Assembly: GCF_002954725.1 (NCBI RefSeq)
Contig: NZ_MSCQ01000001.1
Span: forward strand, 2,631,770-2,674,277
DNA: 42,508 nucleotides
Direction of reading: 5' to 3'
Origin: Photobacterium phosphoreum
GTDB lineage: Bacteria > Pseudomonadota > Gammaproteobacteria > Enterobacterales > Vibrionaceae
Shown: positions 18,734-27,691 of the stretch, one piece after another
Numbering within the stretch: position 1 is the stretch's first letter
How the letters are laid out: each line of letters begins with the position of its first letter
The notes under the pieces: generated by a model
Database searches by the model: none
The model's input: only the letters and a program-made list of their open reading frames with translations
What the model was told of the DNA's origin: nothing
Position numbers and translations under genes: made by a program

Positions 18734-20117
18734 TCAACCATTTTGTTGCTGTAACTCAAGTTGCTGTTGTTGATAGGCCTTCTTTTCACCAACCATTGTG
18801 ATAATAAAGAAGAAAATCGCCATTACACATGATCCGGTTAGCACAATAAAACCACCATCCCAACCAAAATGATCCACCGTATAACCCAATAATGCATTTG
18901 CCGCGACAGCGCCACCTAAATAACCAAATAACCCCGTCAGCCCAGCCGCAGTACCTGCTGCTTTTTTAGGTGCAAGCTCTAATGCATACAAGCCAATCAA
19001 CATTACTGGGCCATAGATTAAGAAACCGATCGAGATCAGTGCCATCATATCAACAGTCGGATTACCAGGAGGATTAAGCCAGTACACCAATACTGCGACC
19101 GTCACTAGCAGCATAAATAGAATCCCTGCTGGTGCACGACGACCTTTAAATAGCTTATCGGATATCCAACCACATAATAATGTACCGGGGATCCCTGCCC
19201 ACTCATAAAGGAAATAAGCCCATGATGATTTATCGACCGTAAAGCCTTTTGCTTCCCCTAAATACACTGGTGCCCAATCTAATACACCATAGCGAATCAA
19301 ATAAACAAACGCATTGGCAATCGCAATGAACCACAATAATTTATTATTAAAAATGTATTTAAAGAAAATTTCTTTAGCCGTCATCTCTTTTTCAAATGAT
19401 TTATCATAGCTTTCAGGATAATCATCTTTATATTCTTCAATCGGTGGTAAGCCACAAGATTGCGGCGTATCACGCATCACTAACAACGTGAAACCTGCCA
19501 CTAATAATGCAAAAAAAGCGGGCACATAAAACGCGGAACGCCAATCATCATTAAACGCCCACAGGCCAAATAAGAACAAGGGACCGATTAAACCACCGCC
19601 AACGTTATGGGCCACGTTCCACACCGAAACCAATCCGCCCCTTTCTTTATGCGACCACCAATGCACCATGGTTCGTCCGCAAGCTGGCCATCCCATCCCT
19701 TGAAACCAACCGTTTAAAAATAGCAGTATAAACATCGCAGTAATGCTGCCCGTTGCCCATGGCATAAACCCAAAACACAACATCACTATCGATGACAATA
19801 TCAATCCCGAGGCTAAAAAGAAGCGAGGATTGGATCGATCCGATACATTCCCCATTAAAAATTTAGATAAGCCATAAGCAATTGATACAGCGGCTAACGC
19901 AACGCCTAACTCACCGCGACTATAGCCATATTCTTCAATCAAATACGGCAATCAAATACGGCATCGCTAATGAAAAATTCTTACGTACCAGATAATAGCC
20001 AGCATAACCAAAAAAAATACCAACAAACAATTGCCACCGCAATCGCTTATAAACCGGATCGATACTGCCATCAGGTAAACGCTGTTTATGCGCTACGGGG
20101 TTAAATAAACCAAACAT
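18734..20117 (-). pseudogene. glpT: glycerol-3-phosphate transporter GlpT, frameshifted
   Basis: A major-facilitator antiporter gene (G3P in, phosphate out) broken near its start. The first 56 residues ([17 protein letters not shown] to SLAMPYLI) read from 20117. The rest ([14 protein letters not shown] to the C-terminus) continues in another frame from about 19936. At the join a 13-bp unit is perfectly duplicated. Removing one copy restores one frame of 456 residues, matching E. coli GlpT (452) throughout, including [22 protein letters not shown] and [15 protein letters not shown] blocks. As read, the product is a 60-residue fragment; the downstream part has only a weak TTG start inside the repeat. 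AAGGA lies 6 bases before the ATG. GlpT is also the fosfomycin entry route, so loss would be expected to raise resistance. A sequencing or assembly error is possible but less likely for a 13-bp perfect repeat. Confidence 0.92.
19938..19963 (-). repeat. 13-bp perfect tandem duplication inside glpT
   Basis: Two adjacent copies of ATCAAATACGGCA (plus strand), with period-13 identity running from 19936 to 19963. On the coding strand this is a duplicated GCCGTATTTGATT. It shifts the glpT frame by one base. Loss of one copy by slippage would restore the gene. Confidence 0.95.
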
Positions 20118-20154
20118 AGATGTTCCTTTCTGTTATCACATTACTGTAGTGCCA

Positions 20155-20168
20155 TTGATGTCTATCAA
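20155..20168. promoter_or_regulatory. FNR-type site upstream of glpT
   Basis: TTGAT-GTCT-ATCAA matches the FNR consensus TTGAT-N4-ATCAA at all ten defined bases. Its centre is about 44 bp before the glpT start codon. That is too close for a classical activating site at -41.5 unless the leader is almost absent, so repression is the more likely mode. Binding by FNR is inference. Confidence 0.55.
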
Positions 20169-20407
20169 TACGTTTATGGCATCTTATGGGTGCTAACTTT
20201 TCGTTATTTACTCAAAAAATCACTATTATTTCGATATCGCTCAAAGTCGCGTAGATTATTGCTCGAATGAGTAATTAAAAATGTGAAAACAGTCAAAGTC
20301 AGACAGATAAATATGAATAGATATGAAAATAGGCAGGATTTATATCAACATTGGACTCACTATCAACTAATCAACAGCTTTAGTTAATATCAATAGTGCA
20401 TTCACGA

Positions 20408-20442
20408 CCGTAATGATGCCGTCAAGCTAAACATCATTACGG
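20408..20442. repeat. 11-bp inverted repeat after glpG
   Basis: CCGTAATGATG / CATCATTACGG, perfect, with a 13-base loop, starting 36 bp past the glpG stop. It has no T run on either side, so it is not a standard intrinsic terminator, but it could stabilise the glpG transcript end. Confidence 0.6.
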
Positions 20443-20477
20443 GTAGTAGAGGATTTAGAGGATGTAAAGGCAGGAAA

Positions 20478-21317
20478 CTAAGCTTTAGGTTTAATTAACT
20501 TGGCGTCAATTAACGCAATCGCACAACCGGTTAATAACCCCATTAAGTGCGCCATATTAGCAATTGCAATACCCGCAGGTTCAGCAAAACCAATGATCAA
20601 CCACACCAACATAAACACCACATAAGAACGGGCAATCACTAAACCACGCTGGGGAGCTAGCCATCCCATCCACCAGATATACCCTAGTAACGCATAAACC
20701 ACGCCAGATAAACCACCAAAATTAGGGCCATCAAGCCAGAATTGACCAAAGCCTGAGATTAGCGATGAAATAAGGAATAATTGTACTAATTTAGCGGAGC
20801 CACTATGACGTTCAATTTGGCCGCCTAATAGCCACCACCACAAGCAGTTAAAAATCACATGCAGTGCTGAAAAATGAAGTAATGCATGACTGAAATAACG
20901 CCATAACTGCCATTGATCACCATTCATAAACGGAAAATGGAACCAATCAAACAAGAGTGATTCAAATCCTAACAACCACAACCCATAAATTACCAGCGAT
21001 GCCACCATCACCACCAGTGTAAACGGGCCCGCTTGAGCTTTTACTAACGAGACTAAACTGGGGCTGGAGTAATCAAATTTTGCAGTACGACTCTCCGCCA
21101 CTTGCCATGATGCTTCTTGGTATTTGCTATTATTAGGATTTGCAATAAACGCATTCAATTCAGCTTCGGCTTCAATCAGGTGTTGGCTATCTTGCAGCCA
21201 TAGCGCAAATTTACCCTCGGGCTCTGGTGCTAAAGTCAGTTCAATACCCCGTGAAGCCATATAATCAATAAATGCTTGCGCATGACGAGGGTTATAAAAT
21301 TCAGCTAAGCGATGCAT
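20478..21317 (-). CDS. glpG: rhomboid intramembrane serine protease GlpG
   Basis: A 279-residue protein with a cytoplasmic N-terminal domain (about 1-85) and a six-helix rhomboid core. The catalytic Ser is in FGGLSGVVYALLGY (GxSG) and the catalytic His in MAHLMGLLTG. The structural LLHFSALHVIFNCLWWW segment holds the conserved His and Asn of the oxyanion region. I choose the ATG at 21317, as MHRLAEFYNPRHAQAF aligns with the E. coli start; an upstream in-frame start at 21362 would add 15 residues. It lies 110 bp behind glpE, the usual partner, while glpR is elsewhere, unlike the E. coli glpEGR operon. Confidence 0.93.
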   Translation of the reverse strand: MHRLAEFYNPRHAQAFIDYMASRGIELTLAPEPEGKFALWLQDSQHLIEAEAELNAFIANPNNSKYQEASWQVAESRTAKFDYSSPSLVSLVKAQAGPFTLVVMVASLVIYGLWLLGFESLLFDWFHFPFMNGDQWQLWRYFSHALLHFSALHVIFNCLWWWLLGGQIERHSGSAKLVQLFLISSLISGFGQFWLDGPNFGGLSGVVYALLGYIWWMGWLAPQRGLVIARSYVVFMLVWLIIGFAEPAGIAIANMAHLMGLLTGCAIALIDAKLIKPKA

Positions 21318-21427
21318 AGTTATCACTCTAATGGATAGGAGATTATCAGTACTAAAGATCAAAGGTGGCTACATTCAAAGTAAGTAACACGCCCTCTTGT
21401 TAGTCATGTTATCAAGGACAAACTTAA

Positions 21428-21748
21428 CTAAGCTTGTACCATTGGTAATGCTTCACGACGCCAAGCTTCAAAGCCACCATCAATACTATACACTTGCTCA
21501 TAACCTTGATTAGCCAAGTATTGAGCCGCACCTTGGCTACTGACACCGTGATAACACATCACTAATACGGGCTGTTCAAAATCAACTTCATCCATCAATG
21601 TCACCATGGTGTCATTAGTTAAATGAAATGCTGCTGGGGCATGAGCAAGACGATAAGATTGAAGATCCCGAATATCAACTAAAACGGTATTCGGTTGTTG
21701 TAGTAACTGCTGGGCATCAAGTACTGATAGGTGTTGAAACTGTTCCAT
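21428..21748 (-). CDS. glpE: thiosulfate sulfurtransferase GlpE
   Basis: A 106-residue single-domain rhodanese that moves sulfane sulfur from thiosulfate to a thiol acceptor. The catalytic Cys is C65 in [11 protein letters not shown], the same position and loop as E. coli GlpE. LVDIRD near residue 24 is the conserved N-terminal strand. AAGGA lies six bases before the ATG. It heads a glpE-glpG pair. Despite the name, a direct role in glycerol metabolism is not established for the family. Confidence 0.95.
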   Translation of the reverse strand: MEQFQHLSVLDAQQLLQQPNTVLVDIRDLQSYRLAHAPAAFHLTNDTMVTLMDEVDFEQPVLVMCYHGVSSQGAAQYLANQGYEQVYSIDGGFEAWRREALPMVQA

Positions 21749-21932
21749 AATTTTTCCTTCTTATTTATACAGATAAAAACTGGGACACAAGGTTATGACG
21801 TTAGTAACCGTCACGATCAATCACTGTATAAGATCATCATTAATGATCTTGACACTGACTCGACCCAAACAATGCATTACAGATCATTGTACCTCAGCTT
21901 AACGCGGCTATCTCCCACCAAAAAATAAGGCT

Positions 21933-21941
21933 TTATCCACA
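21933..21941 (+). promoter_or_regulatory. DnaA box
   Basis: TTATCCACA is an exact match to the high-affinity DnaA 9-mer. It lies in the spacer upstream of glpE. Confidence 0.6.
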
Positions 21942-22113
21942 ATATAATGACCATTCGTAAACGCAACTCTTCAATAGCCGCAAGGGGTTATCGTTGATAA
22001 CACTTCCATAGCGAACATAAATTAACCAGTTGTGGAAAAGCCTGTGGATTGCGTTGATAATGTGGTTGCTAATAAAAAGATCCACTACATGTAGATCAGA
22101 TCCTACTATAAGC

Positions 22114-22122
22114 TGTGGATAA
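22114..22122 (-). promoter_or_regulatory. DnaA box, inverted
   Basis: TGTGGATAA is the exact reverse complement of the 9-mer at 21933, about 180 bp away. The weaker TGTGGAAAA lies between the two in the same orientation. Confidence 0.6.
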
Positions 22123-22242
22123 GTTACCGAAGCATACACACAACTATTCACAAATGTGACTTATCACACATAAAATCAGCGAGATAAGTTATTAACAGAT
22201 AATGGCAGTTACCCACTGCGGATTAAGGCGATCAATAGCTAT

Positions 22243-22270
22243 AAAAAAACCGACACTGAGGTCGGTTTTT
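22243..22270 (-). terminator. rpoH intrinsic terminator
   Basis: A perfect 10-bp stem AAAAACCGAC / GTCGGTTTTT with a 6-base loop; the minus strand continues with TTTATAG. It lies 25 bp past the rpoH stop. Confidence 0.9.
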
Positions 22271-22294
22271 AGATCTTTCATGGCAACTGATGAA

Positions 22295-23155
22295 TCAATA
22301 AAAATCACCCACCGCATCTTTCAGCTTCTTCATGGCATTTTTTTCTAACTGACGAATACGTTCAGCTGAGACACCATAATTATCGGCTAAATCTTGCAAG
22401 GTGGATTTCTGATCATCTAACCACCGTGAACGAACAATATGCTGACTGCGCTCATCAAGACTGGCTAATGCTTGTGATAAGCGATTATTAGCATGACTTT
22501 CCCAATTACTTTCTTCATAACTCAAGGCAACATCAGAGCCTTTATCTTCAAGGAAATAAGCGGGGGCCATCGGTGTTGAATCACGTTCATCATCATCATT
22601 TTGCATTTCAAACGTGGGATCTTGAGCCGCTAAACGTGATTCCATCTCGCGTACTTCAGCAGGTTCAACCCCTAACTGTTGAGCGACCATGTTCACTTCA
22701 TCATTATTAAACCAACCTAGGCGCTTCTTTGATTTACGTAAATTAAAAAATAATTTCCGTTGGGCTTTGGTGGTTGCCACTTTCACTATTCGCCAATTGC
22801 GTAATACATATTCATGGATCTCAGCTTTGATCCAATGGACGGCAAAAGACACTAATCGCACACCAACTTCAGGATTAAAGCGCTTAACCGCCTTCATCAA
22901 GCCGATATTGCCTTCTTGAATTAAATCAGCAATCGGTAAACCATAGCCAGAGTAACCACGAGCAATGTGCACTACAAACCGTAAATGGGACATCACTAAC
23001 GCTTTAGCAGCATTAATGTCACCCTCATAGTGCAGCGCTTCAGCAAGTTCTTTCTCACGCTCAGGCGTTAGCATTGGATAACGGTTTACAGTCTGAATAT
23101 AACTTTCAAGACTATCCGCCGAAACTAGAACTAATTTCGACATCTCATTTGACAT
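22295..23155 (-). CDS. rpoH: RNA polymerase heat-shock sigma factor RpoH
   Basis: A 286-residue sigma-32. Region 2 carries [17 protein letters not shown] and [19 protein letters not shown]; the RpoH box [10 protein letters not shown], specific to this family, follows. Region 4 ends with [20 protein letters not shown] choose the ATG at 23155, with GAGG seven bases upstream; an in-frame start at 23203 adds 16 residues not found in relatives. It follows ftsX on the same strand after about 180 bp, as in E. coli, which should contain its promoters. I could not assign heat-shock or sigma-E promoter boxes with confidence. Confidence 0.96.
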   Translation of the reverse strand: MSNEMSKLVLVSADSLESYIQTVNRYPMLTPEREKELAEALHYEGDINAAKALVMSHLRFVVHIARGYSGYGLPIADLIQEGNIGLMKAVKRFNPEVGVRLVSFAVHWIKAEIHEYVLRNWRIVKVATTKAQRKLFFNLRKSKKRLGWFNNDEVNMVAQQLGVEPAEVREMESRLAAQDPTFEMQNDDDERDSTPMAPAYFLEDKGSDVALSYEESNWESHANNRLSQALASLDERSQHIVRSRWLDDQKSTLQDLADNYGVSAERIRQLEKNAMKKLKDAVGDFY

Positions 23156-23333
23156 TCGAAAACCTCGTGTAATTTTTGTGCGATCACAACGGTTATTAAG
23201 CATAGGCTATCGTTGTGTGAACCGACTATGATGCCTGTAAACATAGTTCAAATGCAAGTCGAAGCGCAAATATATATGATTATAAGCATCACTTTTTCTT
23301 ATCGTGTTGTTTCAAAACTATTAACAATCACGA

Positions 23334-24266
23334 TTATACTGGGTTAATTTCACGCAAATGGCGTCCTGCAGCAAGACGAGCCGCCATCAAGCCAAGGAAT
23401 GTCGCGATCATTATCATGATCAGACTTTCATCCCAACTTAAACCTAGCATTCTAAAATGGCTACCGTACAAGTCTGACAGTTTTGCGACCGCATCACCTA
23501 GTAATAGCGTGACACCTTGAGTTAACCCCCATGCAATAAGCGCAGCAATCAAGCCATACCAAACCCCGACATAAAGATAAGGTCGAAGAATATAGCTATT
23601 GGTCGCCCCCACCATTTTCATCACTTGGATTTCATCTTTATGGCTTAACACCTGTAAACGTAAGGTGTTACCGACAATTAAGAACACCGCAAACAACATT
23701 AAGCCTGACATTAATAACGCCAATGCTATCGCTAATTGCTGAATAGCGGCTAAACGTTGTAGCCAATCACTGTCTAAGCGTACTTCAGCAACTTGGTCTT
23801 GTTGACCCAATTTTTGAGCCAACTCATTGGCTTTAGCTGTCGTTTGCCAATCACTACTCGGTTCAACAATCACCACTGCAGGTAACGGGTTATTTTGTTC
23901 ATCAAACAAACTCAGTGCTTTCTCAAAGCCACCATTTTGACGTAACTGCTCTAAACCTTGCGTCGCAGTAATATATTTAACACTATTAACTTGTGACCAA
24001 TTTTTAAGTTTATCTGCTAATGCCTGACCATCATCATTGCTGACATCATGTTTTAAATACAAGGTGATTTGGCTTGGGTTTTGCCATGCATCAGCCACTG
24101 CAGTAATATTTTTGGCCATTAAATAAAATGTACATGGCAAAGTTAATGCGACGGCCAATACTGCTAGGGTTAAAAAATTACCCAATGGATGGCGAAACAT
24201 ATCTTTTAATGCAGAACGTGCTTGTTGGCGATGAATTGCAAAAAAACCAATCGATTTACGCGCCAT
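23334..24266 (-). CDS. ftsX: cell division protein FtsX
   Basis: A 310-residue inner-membrane partner of FtsE. It has a cytoplasmic N-terminus, a first transmembrane helix near 28-50, a periplasmic loop (about 52-170) and three more helices. The C-terminal segment NTLRLQVLSHKDEIQVMKMVG matches the FtsX/LolC-type permease fold. FtsEX activates periplasmic amidases through EnvC at the division site. It overlaps ftsE by 11 bp. It is shorter at the N-terminus than E. coli FtsX (352). Confidence 0.95.
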   Translation of the reverse strand: MARKSIGFFAIHRQQARSALKDMFRHPLGNFLTLAVLAVALTLPCTFYLMAKNITAVADAWQNPSQITLYLKHDVSNDDGQALADKLKNWSQVNSVKYITATQGLEQLRQNGGFEKALSLFDEQNNPLPAVVIVEPSSDWQTTAKANELAQKLGQQDQVAEVRLDSDWLQRLAAIQQLAIALALLMSGLMLFAVFLIVGNTLRLQVLSHKDEIQVMKMVGATNSYILRPYLYVGVWYGLIAALIAWGLTQGVTLLLGDAVAKLSDLYGSHFRMLGLSWDESLIMIMIATFLGLMAARLAAGRHLREINPV

Positions 24267-24924
24267 GTGCCAGCTCCCTTAAATTACCTTTATGTAAATC
24301 TAAACGACGATAATCACGACTGGCCAGCAATGACGTATCATGAGTTGCCATTAATACTGCAACACCAACTCGGTTAAACTCTTCAAATAAGCGTAATACT
24401 TGTTGTGATAATTCAGCATCAAGGTTACCGGTTGGCTCATCAGCCAACAGCACCATTGGCTTATTAACAATCGCGCGGGCAATGCCTACGCGTTGTTGTT
24501 CGCCGCCAGATAATTGGATAGGCAAACATTTTGCCTTATCCAATAATCCGACTTTATCCAATGCTGCGCTCACTCGACGTTTGATATCATGTTCCGTCAT
24601 TTGCTCAACCCGTAATGGCAATGCAATATTATCGAAAACACTGCGATCCATTAACAGCTTATGATCTTGAAAAATAATACCAATATTACGGCGCAAAAAT
24701 GGAATTTGCTTATTAGGTAATCGAGTAATATCGTGACCATTGAACCAAATCTTGCCGTCACTTGGACGTTCAAGGGCGCAAATTAATTTCAGCAGAGTAC
24801 TTTTACCGGCCCCAGAGTGACCCGTTAAAAAAGCCATATCTGCTGGTTTTAGGTGAAAATCTACTTTTTGTAGGGCTTGCCTACCACCACGATAAGCCTT
24901 ACTTACCTGCTGAAATCGAATCAC
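24256..24924 (-). CDS. ftsE: cell division ATP-binding protein FtsE
   Basis: A 222-residue ABC ATPase. Walker A is GHSGAGKST, the signature is LSGGEQQR, Walker B is [10 protein letters not shown] and the switch His is in MATHD. The start codon is GTG, with GAGGA nine bases upstream, and [18 protein letters not shown] aligns with E. coli from its first residue. It begins 5 bp after the ftsY stop and overlaps ftsX, forming the ftsY-ftsE-ftsX operon. Confidence 0.97.
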   Translation of the reverse strand: MIRFQQVSKAYRGGRQALQKVDFHLKPADMAFLTGHSGAGKSTLLKLICALERPSDGKIWFNGHDITRLPNKQIPFLRRNIGIIFQDHKLLMDRSVFDNIALPLRVEQMTEHDIKRRVSAALDKVGLLDKAKCLPIQLSGGEQQRVGIARAIVNKPMVLLADEPTGNLDAELSQQVLRLFEEFNRVGVAVLMATHDTSLLASRDYRRLDLHKGNLRELAHGA

Positions 24925-24929
24925 TTTTA

Positions 24930-26336
24930 TTATTCCTCGTTGCTAAATAATGCTTCTATAAACTCATCGGCCGCAAACGGTCGTAAATCATCAATGCCTT
25001 CGCCAATACCAATATAACGAATTGGAATATTGAATTGATCCGCAATGGCAAAAATAACCCCACCTTTAGCGGTACCATCTAATTTGGTAATGGTGATCCC
25101 TGATACGGGTGCCACTTCACTAAATAGCTTTGCCTGGCTAATGGCATTTTGGCCCGTACCTGCATCCAGTGTTAACATAATTTCATGCGGTGCTTCAATA
25201 TCAACTTTCTGCATCACTCGCACAATCTTACGCAACTCTTCCATCAAGTGACCTTTGTTTTGCAAACGCCCTGCGGTATCAGCAATAACAACATCAACAT
25301 TTTTCGCTTTGGCAGATTCAATCGCATCAAAAATCACCGATGCGCTATCGGCACCTGTATGCTGAGCGATCACAGGGACATTATTACGCTCGCCCCAAAC
25401 TTGTAATTGCTCAACAGCTGCAGCACGGAAAGTATCACCCGCCGCTAACATTACCGATTTACCTTCTGCTTGGAATTGTTTGGCTAATTTACCAATAGTG
25501 GTGGTTTTACCCACACCATTCACGCCAACCATTAAAATAACATACGGCTTTTTAGTCATATCAACCACTAACGGTTGTTCAACTTTAGCCAACATTCCAC
25601 CCAGTTCATCTTTTAATAAACCATAGAGTGCTTCACCGTCATGTAAATCACTGCGTGATGCTTTGTCGGTAAGGTTCTTAATGATTTTTAATGTGGTATC
25701 CATCCCCACATCAGCAATCAACAGTTGCTCTTCTAGCTCTTCAAATAAATCATCATCAATTTGCTTGCCACGGAACAAACCAAAGAAACCAGCACCAAAG
25801 TTGGTTTTAGTACGTTTTAAACCACGCATTAAACGGCTAAAGAAGCCTTCTAATTTTGGTTTTTCTTGTTCAACAACTGCCATTACCTGCGGGGAATTTA
25901 CATCACCATCAGCAGCATTTGTATCACTAACGCTCGTCTCATCAACAATCTCTTTCATCGATGTTAGTGATAACTCACTTTCATCATTATGCTTATCAAC
26001 TAAAGGTTGTTGACTATTATCTTCGGCTACATTTTCATCATCAACGACACTATCAGTAACTATCGTGTCTTTTTGATGATCATTTTCTTGCAACGTTGCA
26101 GCCAATTGGCGATCATTTGTTTTAGCAATTAATTCTGGTTCAATGGGTGTTTCTAGCTCAAGGTCATGATTATGACTGGCTTTTTGCCCCTCATCGTCAG
26201 AGGAATGTGTTGATTTTTGGCTATCAACCGAGCCATCAACTACTGATTGATCAGTAGCTTGTTCCTTTGATGCGTCGTTATCTTCAGAGCTAAATCCTAG
26301 CCATGAAAATAATCCGCGTTTCTTTTTTTCTGCCAT
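24930..26336 (-). CDS. ftsY: signal recognition particle receptor FtsY
   Basis: A 468-residue SRP receptor GTPase. The N-terminal half (about 1-170) is a long acidic A domain after the basic MAEKKKRGLFSWLGF membrane-targeting segment. The NG domain follows: P-loop GVNGVGKTTTIGKL, AGDTFRAAAVEQL, DTAGRLQNKGHLMEEL and TKLDGTAKGG. FtsY docks ribosome-bound SRP at the membrane. I choose the ATG at 26336, with AGGA seven bases upstream, over a TTG two codons earlier. It heads ftsYEX and is divergent from rsmD, the E. coli order. Confidence 0.96.
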   Translation of the reverse strand: MAEKKKRGLFSWLGFSSEDNDASKEQATDQSVVDGSVDSQKSTHSSDDEGQKASHNHDLELETPIEPELIAKTNDRQLAATLQENDHQKDTIVTDSVVDDENVAEDNSQQPLVDKHNDESELSLTSMKEIVDETSVSDTNAADGDVNSPQVMAVVEQEKPKLEGFFSRLMRGLKRTKTNFGAGFFGLFRGKQIDDDLFEELEEQLLIADVGMDTTLKIIKNLTDKASRSDLHDGEALYGLLKDELGGMLAKVEQPLVVDMTKKPYVILMVGVNGVGKTTTIGKLAKQFQAEGKSVMLAAGDTFRAAAVEQLQVWGERNNVPVIAQHTGADSASVIFDAIESAKAKNVDVVIADTAGRLQNKGHLMEELRKIVRVMQKVDIEAPHEIMLTLDAGTGQNAISQAKLFSEVAPVSGITITKLDGTAKGGVIFAIADQFNIPIRYIGIGEGIDDLRPFAADEFIEALFSNEE

Positions 26337-26420
26337 TGGCAAATCCTAGCGCTTGATTGGTACAATTTACGGCCTAAAAACAGGTGTATACTATCATTTT
26401 CTTAACGGTCAAAAAAATCT

Positions 26421-27026
26421 ATGACGCAGCGAAGACAGCAAACAACTCGCAAAACACAAAATAATCGTCCTGGTGGGTTCGTTAGAATCATCAGCGGACA
26501 ATGGCGTGGACGCAAATTACCCGTTCATGATGTCGAAGGACTCCGTCCAACCACTGACCGTGTCAAAGAAACACTTTTCAACTGGTTAGCGCAAGACATT
26601 TATCAATCTAAATGCCTTGACCTTTTTACTGGTAGCGGTGGCTTAAGTTTTGAAGCACTTTCACGCGGTGCTGAAAGTGTCACTATGCTTGAACTTGATA
26701 AAAAAGCAGCCGCACAACTCGAAATAAACCTCAACACAGTAAAAGCGACCAATGCCACTGTGATCAATAGCGATAGTTTACGCTTTTTGTCACAAACAGG
26801 TACGCCGCACGATATTGTTTTTATCGATCCTCCGTTTCGCAAAGATCTTATTCAAGATGTTATCACAGCGTTAGAAAATAATGGCTGGTTAACACCACAT
26901 GCAATGATTTATATTGAAGCAGAAAAGGAATTAGGTCAGTTGGCAATCCCTAGCCACTGGCACTTACATCGCGAAAAAAGTGCTGGCCAAGTCTGCTACC
27001 GCTTATTTTCCAGAGAGGAACCATGA
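26421..27026 (+). CDS. rsmD: 16S rRNA (guanine-966-N2)-methyltransferase RsmD
   Basis: A 201-residue SAM-dependent enzyme that methylates G966 of 16S rRNA. The AdoMet-binding motif is DLFTGSGGLSFEALSRGA, and the catalytic motif IV is FIDPPF near residue 136. The N-terminal RIISGQWRGRKLPV and LRPTTDRVKETLFNWL are standard for the family. It is divergent from ftsY and overlaps yhhL by the 4-bp ATGA, an arrangement shared with E. coli. Confidence 0.95.
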   Translation: MTQRRQQTTRKTQNNRPGGFVRIISGQWRGRKLPVHDVEGLRPTTDRVKETLFNWLAQDIYQSKCLDLFTGSGGLSFEALSRGAESVTMLELDKKAAAQLEINLNTVKATNATVINSDSLRFLSQTGTPHDIVFIDPPFRKDLIQDVITALENNGWLTPHAMIYIEAEKELGQLAIPSHWHLHREKSAGQVCYRLFSREEP

Positions 27027-27289
27027 AAGCACTGATCATTACTGCCAAAATAGCGATAGCCTTAGTCTGGCTAATATTGTTCATTAATATCGTTCACCCT
27101 TTTCCGGGAGTGTCGGCGATAGCGCTGTATATCATGACCGCGTTTTTGTTCATGATGCACGGCTTACAAATGCTGATTTTCGTTGGCGCGTTTGGTGATA
27201 AAATCAATATGTCGCGTTGGGAGCATTGGTCAATTTTAATTTTTGGTATCTTCGCGCTGCTTGATATTCGTCGCAAACACATGATGTAA
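27023..27289 (+). CDS. yhhL: DUF1145 membrane protein (YhhL)
   Basis: An 88-residue inner-membrane protein with three hydrophobic segments (about 5-24, 32-54 and 66-80). It belongs to the DUF1145 family; function is unknown. It is translationally coupled to rsmD through an ATGA overlap, exactly as yhhL follows rsmD in E. coli, which supports the name. A loose inverted repeat at about 27298-27333 may end the transcript. Confidence 0.8.
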   Translation: MKALIITAKIAIALVWLILFINIVHPFPGVSAIALYIMTAFLFMMHGLQMLIFVGAFGDKINMSRWEHWSILIFGIFALLDIRRKHMM

Positions 27290-27346
27290 CACCAATAGAG
27301 CGGGCAACATCATTGATGCTCGCTTTGTTATCTTGTGTTTAATACC

Positions 27347-27664
27347 CTACTCATCTCTATCCTGCTGACACTGCCAACACAATTCAAATTGCCCCTGATT
27401 AACTTCACCACAATGGTCGCAATACCAATCACGATAATCAGTACGTAAATAACCATCAATGACGGTCAACGCTTGTTGGCGTTGATTATCCGTTACCCAT
27501 AACTGCACTTCTACCACGCTCATGGGTAATTCACCGGCCGCTGCTGCTAATGCTTCTCCCGTTAAACGTACATCTACTCCCATACTTTCTAGTAAGCCTT
27601 TAATACTATGGGCTTCTAAACTATTACCAGCACGATACAAACACTGCCATTGTTGATCCACCAT
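27347..27664 (-). CDS. DUF2007 protein with C-terminal zinc ribbon
   Basis: A 105-residue cytoplasmic protein. The N-terminal part (LYRAGNSLEAHSIKGLLESM) fits the DUF2007 'putative signal transducing' domain, a small ferredoxin-like fold. The C-terminal YCDHCGEV and LCWQCQQ form a CxxC-CxxC pair that would bind zinc. Function is unknown. The start at 27664 (MVDQQW) is chosen because GGGAAG lies just upstream; ATGs at 27676 and 27691 would add a few residues. It converges with yhhL. Confidence 0.7.
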   Translation of the reverse strand: MVDQQWQCLYRAGNSLEAHSIKGLLESMGVDVRLTGEALAAAAGELPMSVVEVQLWVTDNQRQQALTVIDGYLRTDYRDWYCDHCGEVNQGQFELCWQCQQDRDE

Positions 27665-27691
27665 CCCGCTTCCCATCATGTAAATTATCAT

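Larger units (their letters stand above)
20118..20477. other. spacer between glpT and glpG
   Basis: No gene is visible in these 360 bases. They hold a perfect FNR-type palindrome (20155-20168), a CRP-like site TGTGA aaacag TCAAA at 20282-20297 with 8 of 10 half-site bases, a TTCGATATCG element near 20231 that resembles a GlpR half-palindrome, and an 11-bp inverted repeat at 20408-20442. All but the last may act on glpT, whose promoter must lie here. Confidence 0.6.
21749..22240. other. DnaA-box and GATC-rich spacer between glpE and rpoH
   Basis: No convincing gene in about 490 bases. The stretch contains two perfect DnaA boxes in opposite orientation (21933 and 22114), a one-mismatch box TGTGGAAAA at 22031 and another, TTATTAACA, at 22189. 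It also has eight GATC sites (21815, 21832, 21845, 21882, 22079, 22094, 22099, 22230), against one or two expected by chance. A perfect 8-bp palindrome AAGATCAT cATTa ATGATCTT is at 21830-21850 and GTTATC gtt GATAAC at 21987-22001. The glpE promoter must be here. Confidence 0.6.

Noticed and set aside
18734..19951. A separate, shorter 405-codon transporter starting inside the repeat
   Set aside because: Its start would be a TTG created by the duplicated repeat, without a ribosome-binding site, and the N-terminal helix of GlpT would be missing.
22155..22168. TGTGA-CTTA-TCACA as a CRP site
   Set aside because: The half-sites are perfect but the spacer is 4 bases instead of 6, which places them on different faces of the helix.
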